The notes beneath the pieces are model-generated. The model made no database searches. It saw only the letters and a program-made list of their open reading frames with translations, and was not told where the DNA came from. A program made the position numbers and the translations under genes. 29,976 nucleotides of DNA from a virus: the IMG/VR virus record IMGVR_UViG_3300005527_005325, positions 1-29,976 of that record; one strand, written 5' to 3'. Positions 29,439 through 29,976 of the stretch are shown one piece after another. Within the stretch, counting starts at the first letter, position 1. Each line of letters begins with the position of its first letter.

Positions 29439-29976
29439 TTAAAGTTTAAATTCGTCTCCTCCTTCTGTTCCTGCTCCTTCTGTTCCTGCTCCTTCTTCTG
29501 CCGCTGGAGCCGCCTCTGCTGCTTTTTTAGCTTCCTCTTCAGCGGCTTTCTTCTTTTTCTCAGCATCTCTTTCCTTGGCTTTCTCGTTAGCTACCCTGTC
29601 ATCGTCAGTCATACCTAAGTACTTGTCGAGCACATATCTTAATGAAAAATAAGGTTTACCTTCAGAATCAGTCAATCCTGAAATTTTTGTTACCTGATCT
29701 TTTCTAGCATTTAGAATCTCCATGTATCTTATTTCAGCAAAAGAATTATCTTTCACATAATCCAAACCAAATTGGCTCTTAACCATAAAATCCTTCTTAT
29801 GCTCCGGATAATCCAAACAAAATTGGATCCAAAGGGGTTTTACAAGAATGTCCTGGAAGATAGATCTTAATCTGGTTATAAATTTAAAGAATCTTATTTC
29901 TTCTTGATCCAATCCTTCTGCGTTACCACTAAAAGTTCCTTGTGTTCCTCTATCTTCACGATCAAATCTCGAATAT
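29439..29976 (-). CDS. 20: Second portal-like protein (partial, N-terminus off window)
   Basis: The frame is open to the right edge and covers 178 codons plus stop; an internal TTG at 29912 is not the true start. It aligns with the C-terminal part of the downstream portal: YSRFDREDRGTQGTF against FNRFAARSGGTVGTY, then EEIRFFKFITRLRSIFQ with KPLWIQF, and KYLGMTDDDRVANE against KFLGLTNEDRRVNE. It also ends in an Ala/Glu/Gly-rich tail. It may be a complete paralogue or only a portal fragment; the window cannot show which. Confidence 0.85.
   Translation of the reverse strand, partial: YSRFDREDRGTQGTFSGNAEGLDQEEIRFFKFITRLRSIFQDILVKPLWIQFCLDYPEHKKDFMVKSQFGLDYVKDNSFAEIRYMEILNARKDQVTKISGLTDSEGKPYFSLRYVLDKYLGMTDDDRVANEKAKERDAEKKKKAAEEEAKKAAEAAPAAEEGAGTEGAGTEGGDEFKL

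Overview
This window looks like part of a large T4-type myovirus genome, probably infecting a Bacteroidota (Flavobacterium-like) host. The phage assignment rests on recognisable T4-type genes: portal gp20 (two tandem copies), prohead protease gp21 fused to a scaffold-like region, major capsid gp23, clamp loader gp44, RNase H/5'-3' exonuclease and an ATP-dependent DNA ligase. The host guess is inference. It rests on AT-rich DNA, starts without Shine-Dalgarno sequences, one exact TAnnTTTG element (the Bacteroidota -7 box), and short leaders. Everything is on the minus strand except one gene at 1249-2715, so genes are best read from right to left. No tRNA, rRNA, IS element or CRISPR array was seen, and no stretch above 300 bases lacks a gene.

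Layout in direction of transcription. At 29976-27723 are two tandem portal genes, the first cut by the window edge. At 27656-23383 is a replication operon (ligase, gp44 clamp loader, guanylate kinase, RNase H, a 132-aa protein). At 23335-20819 is a collagen-like tail fibre with an S74 chaperone, followed by four genes of uncertain role (20817-17882), one with a UVR motif, one Rossmann-like and one resembling UV-damage endonucleases. At 17828-16318 are a Nei/Fpg glycosylase and a 3'-5' exonuclease. At 16260-9081 is the head module: a nucleotidyltransferase, an 851-aa virion-like protein, protease-scaffold and capsid protein, closed by a terminator. At 8982-4728 are three large helical proteins. 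At 4664-2707 are a P-loop kinase and an asparagine synthetase. At 2715-1249 on the opposite strand is a RimK/RimB-like fusion. At 1179-1 are three small proteins.

Three patterns tie the region together. First, at least six and perhaps eight proteins begin with a short leader resembling the T4 internal-protein capsid-targeting sequence and carry T4-type protease sites ([LI]xE followed by a small residue), the same kind of site seen near the N-terminus of the capsid protein. They are therefore candidate packaged and injected proteins. Second, a late-promoter-like motif, GATATATAAATA and variants (containing the T4 late box TATAAATA), lies 8-17 bases before the start codon of most structural genes and of the lone plus-strand gene. 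A different composite motif of about 37 bases, AAACATTTTT...TCGGGG-N8-TAnnTTT, precedes the replication operon and the repair pair with identical internal spacing, and is a candidate middle/early promoter. Third, several promoters sit in the 5' arm of an inverted repeat whose 3' arm holds or abuts the start codon. This layout could mask starts on read-through RNA and free them on promoter-initiated RNA, as is known for some T4 late genes.
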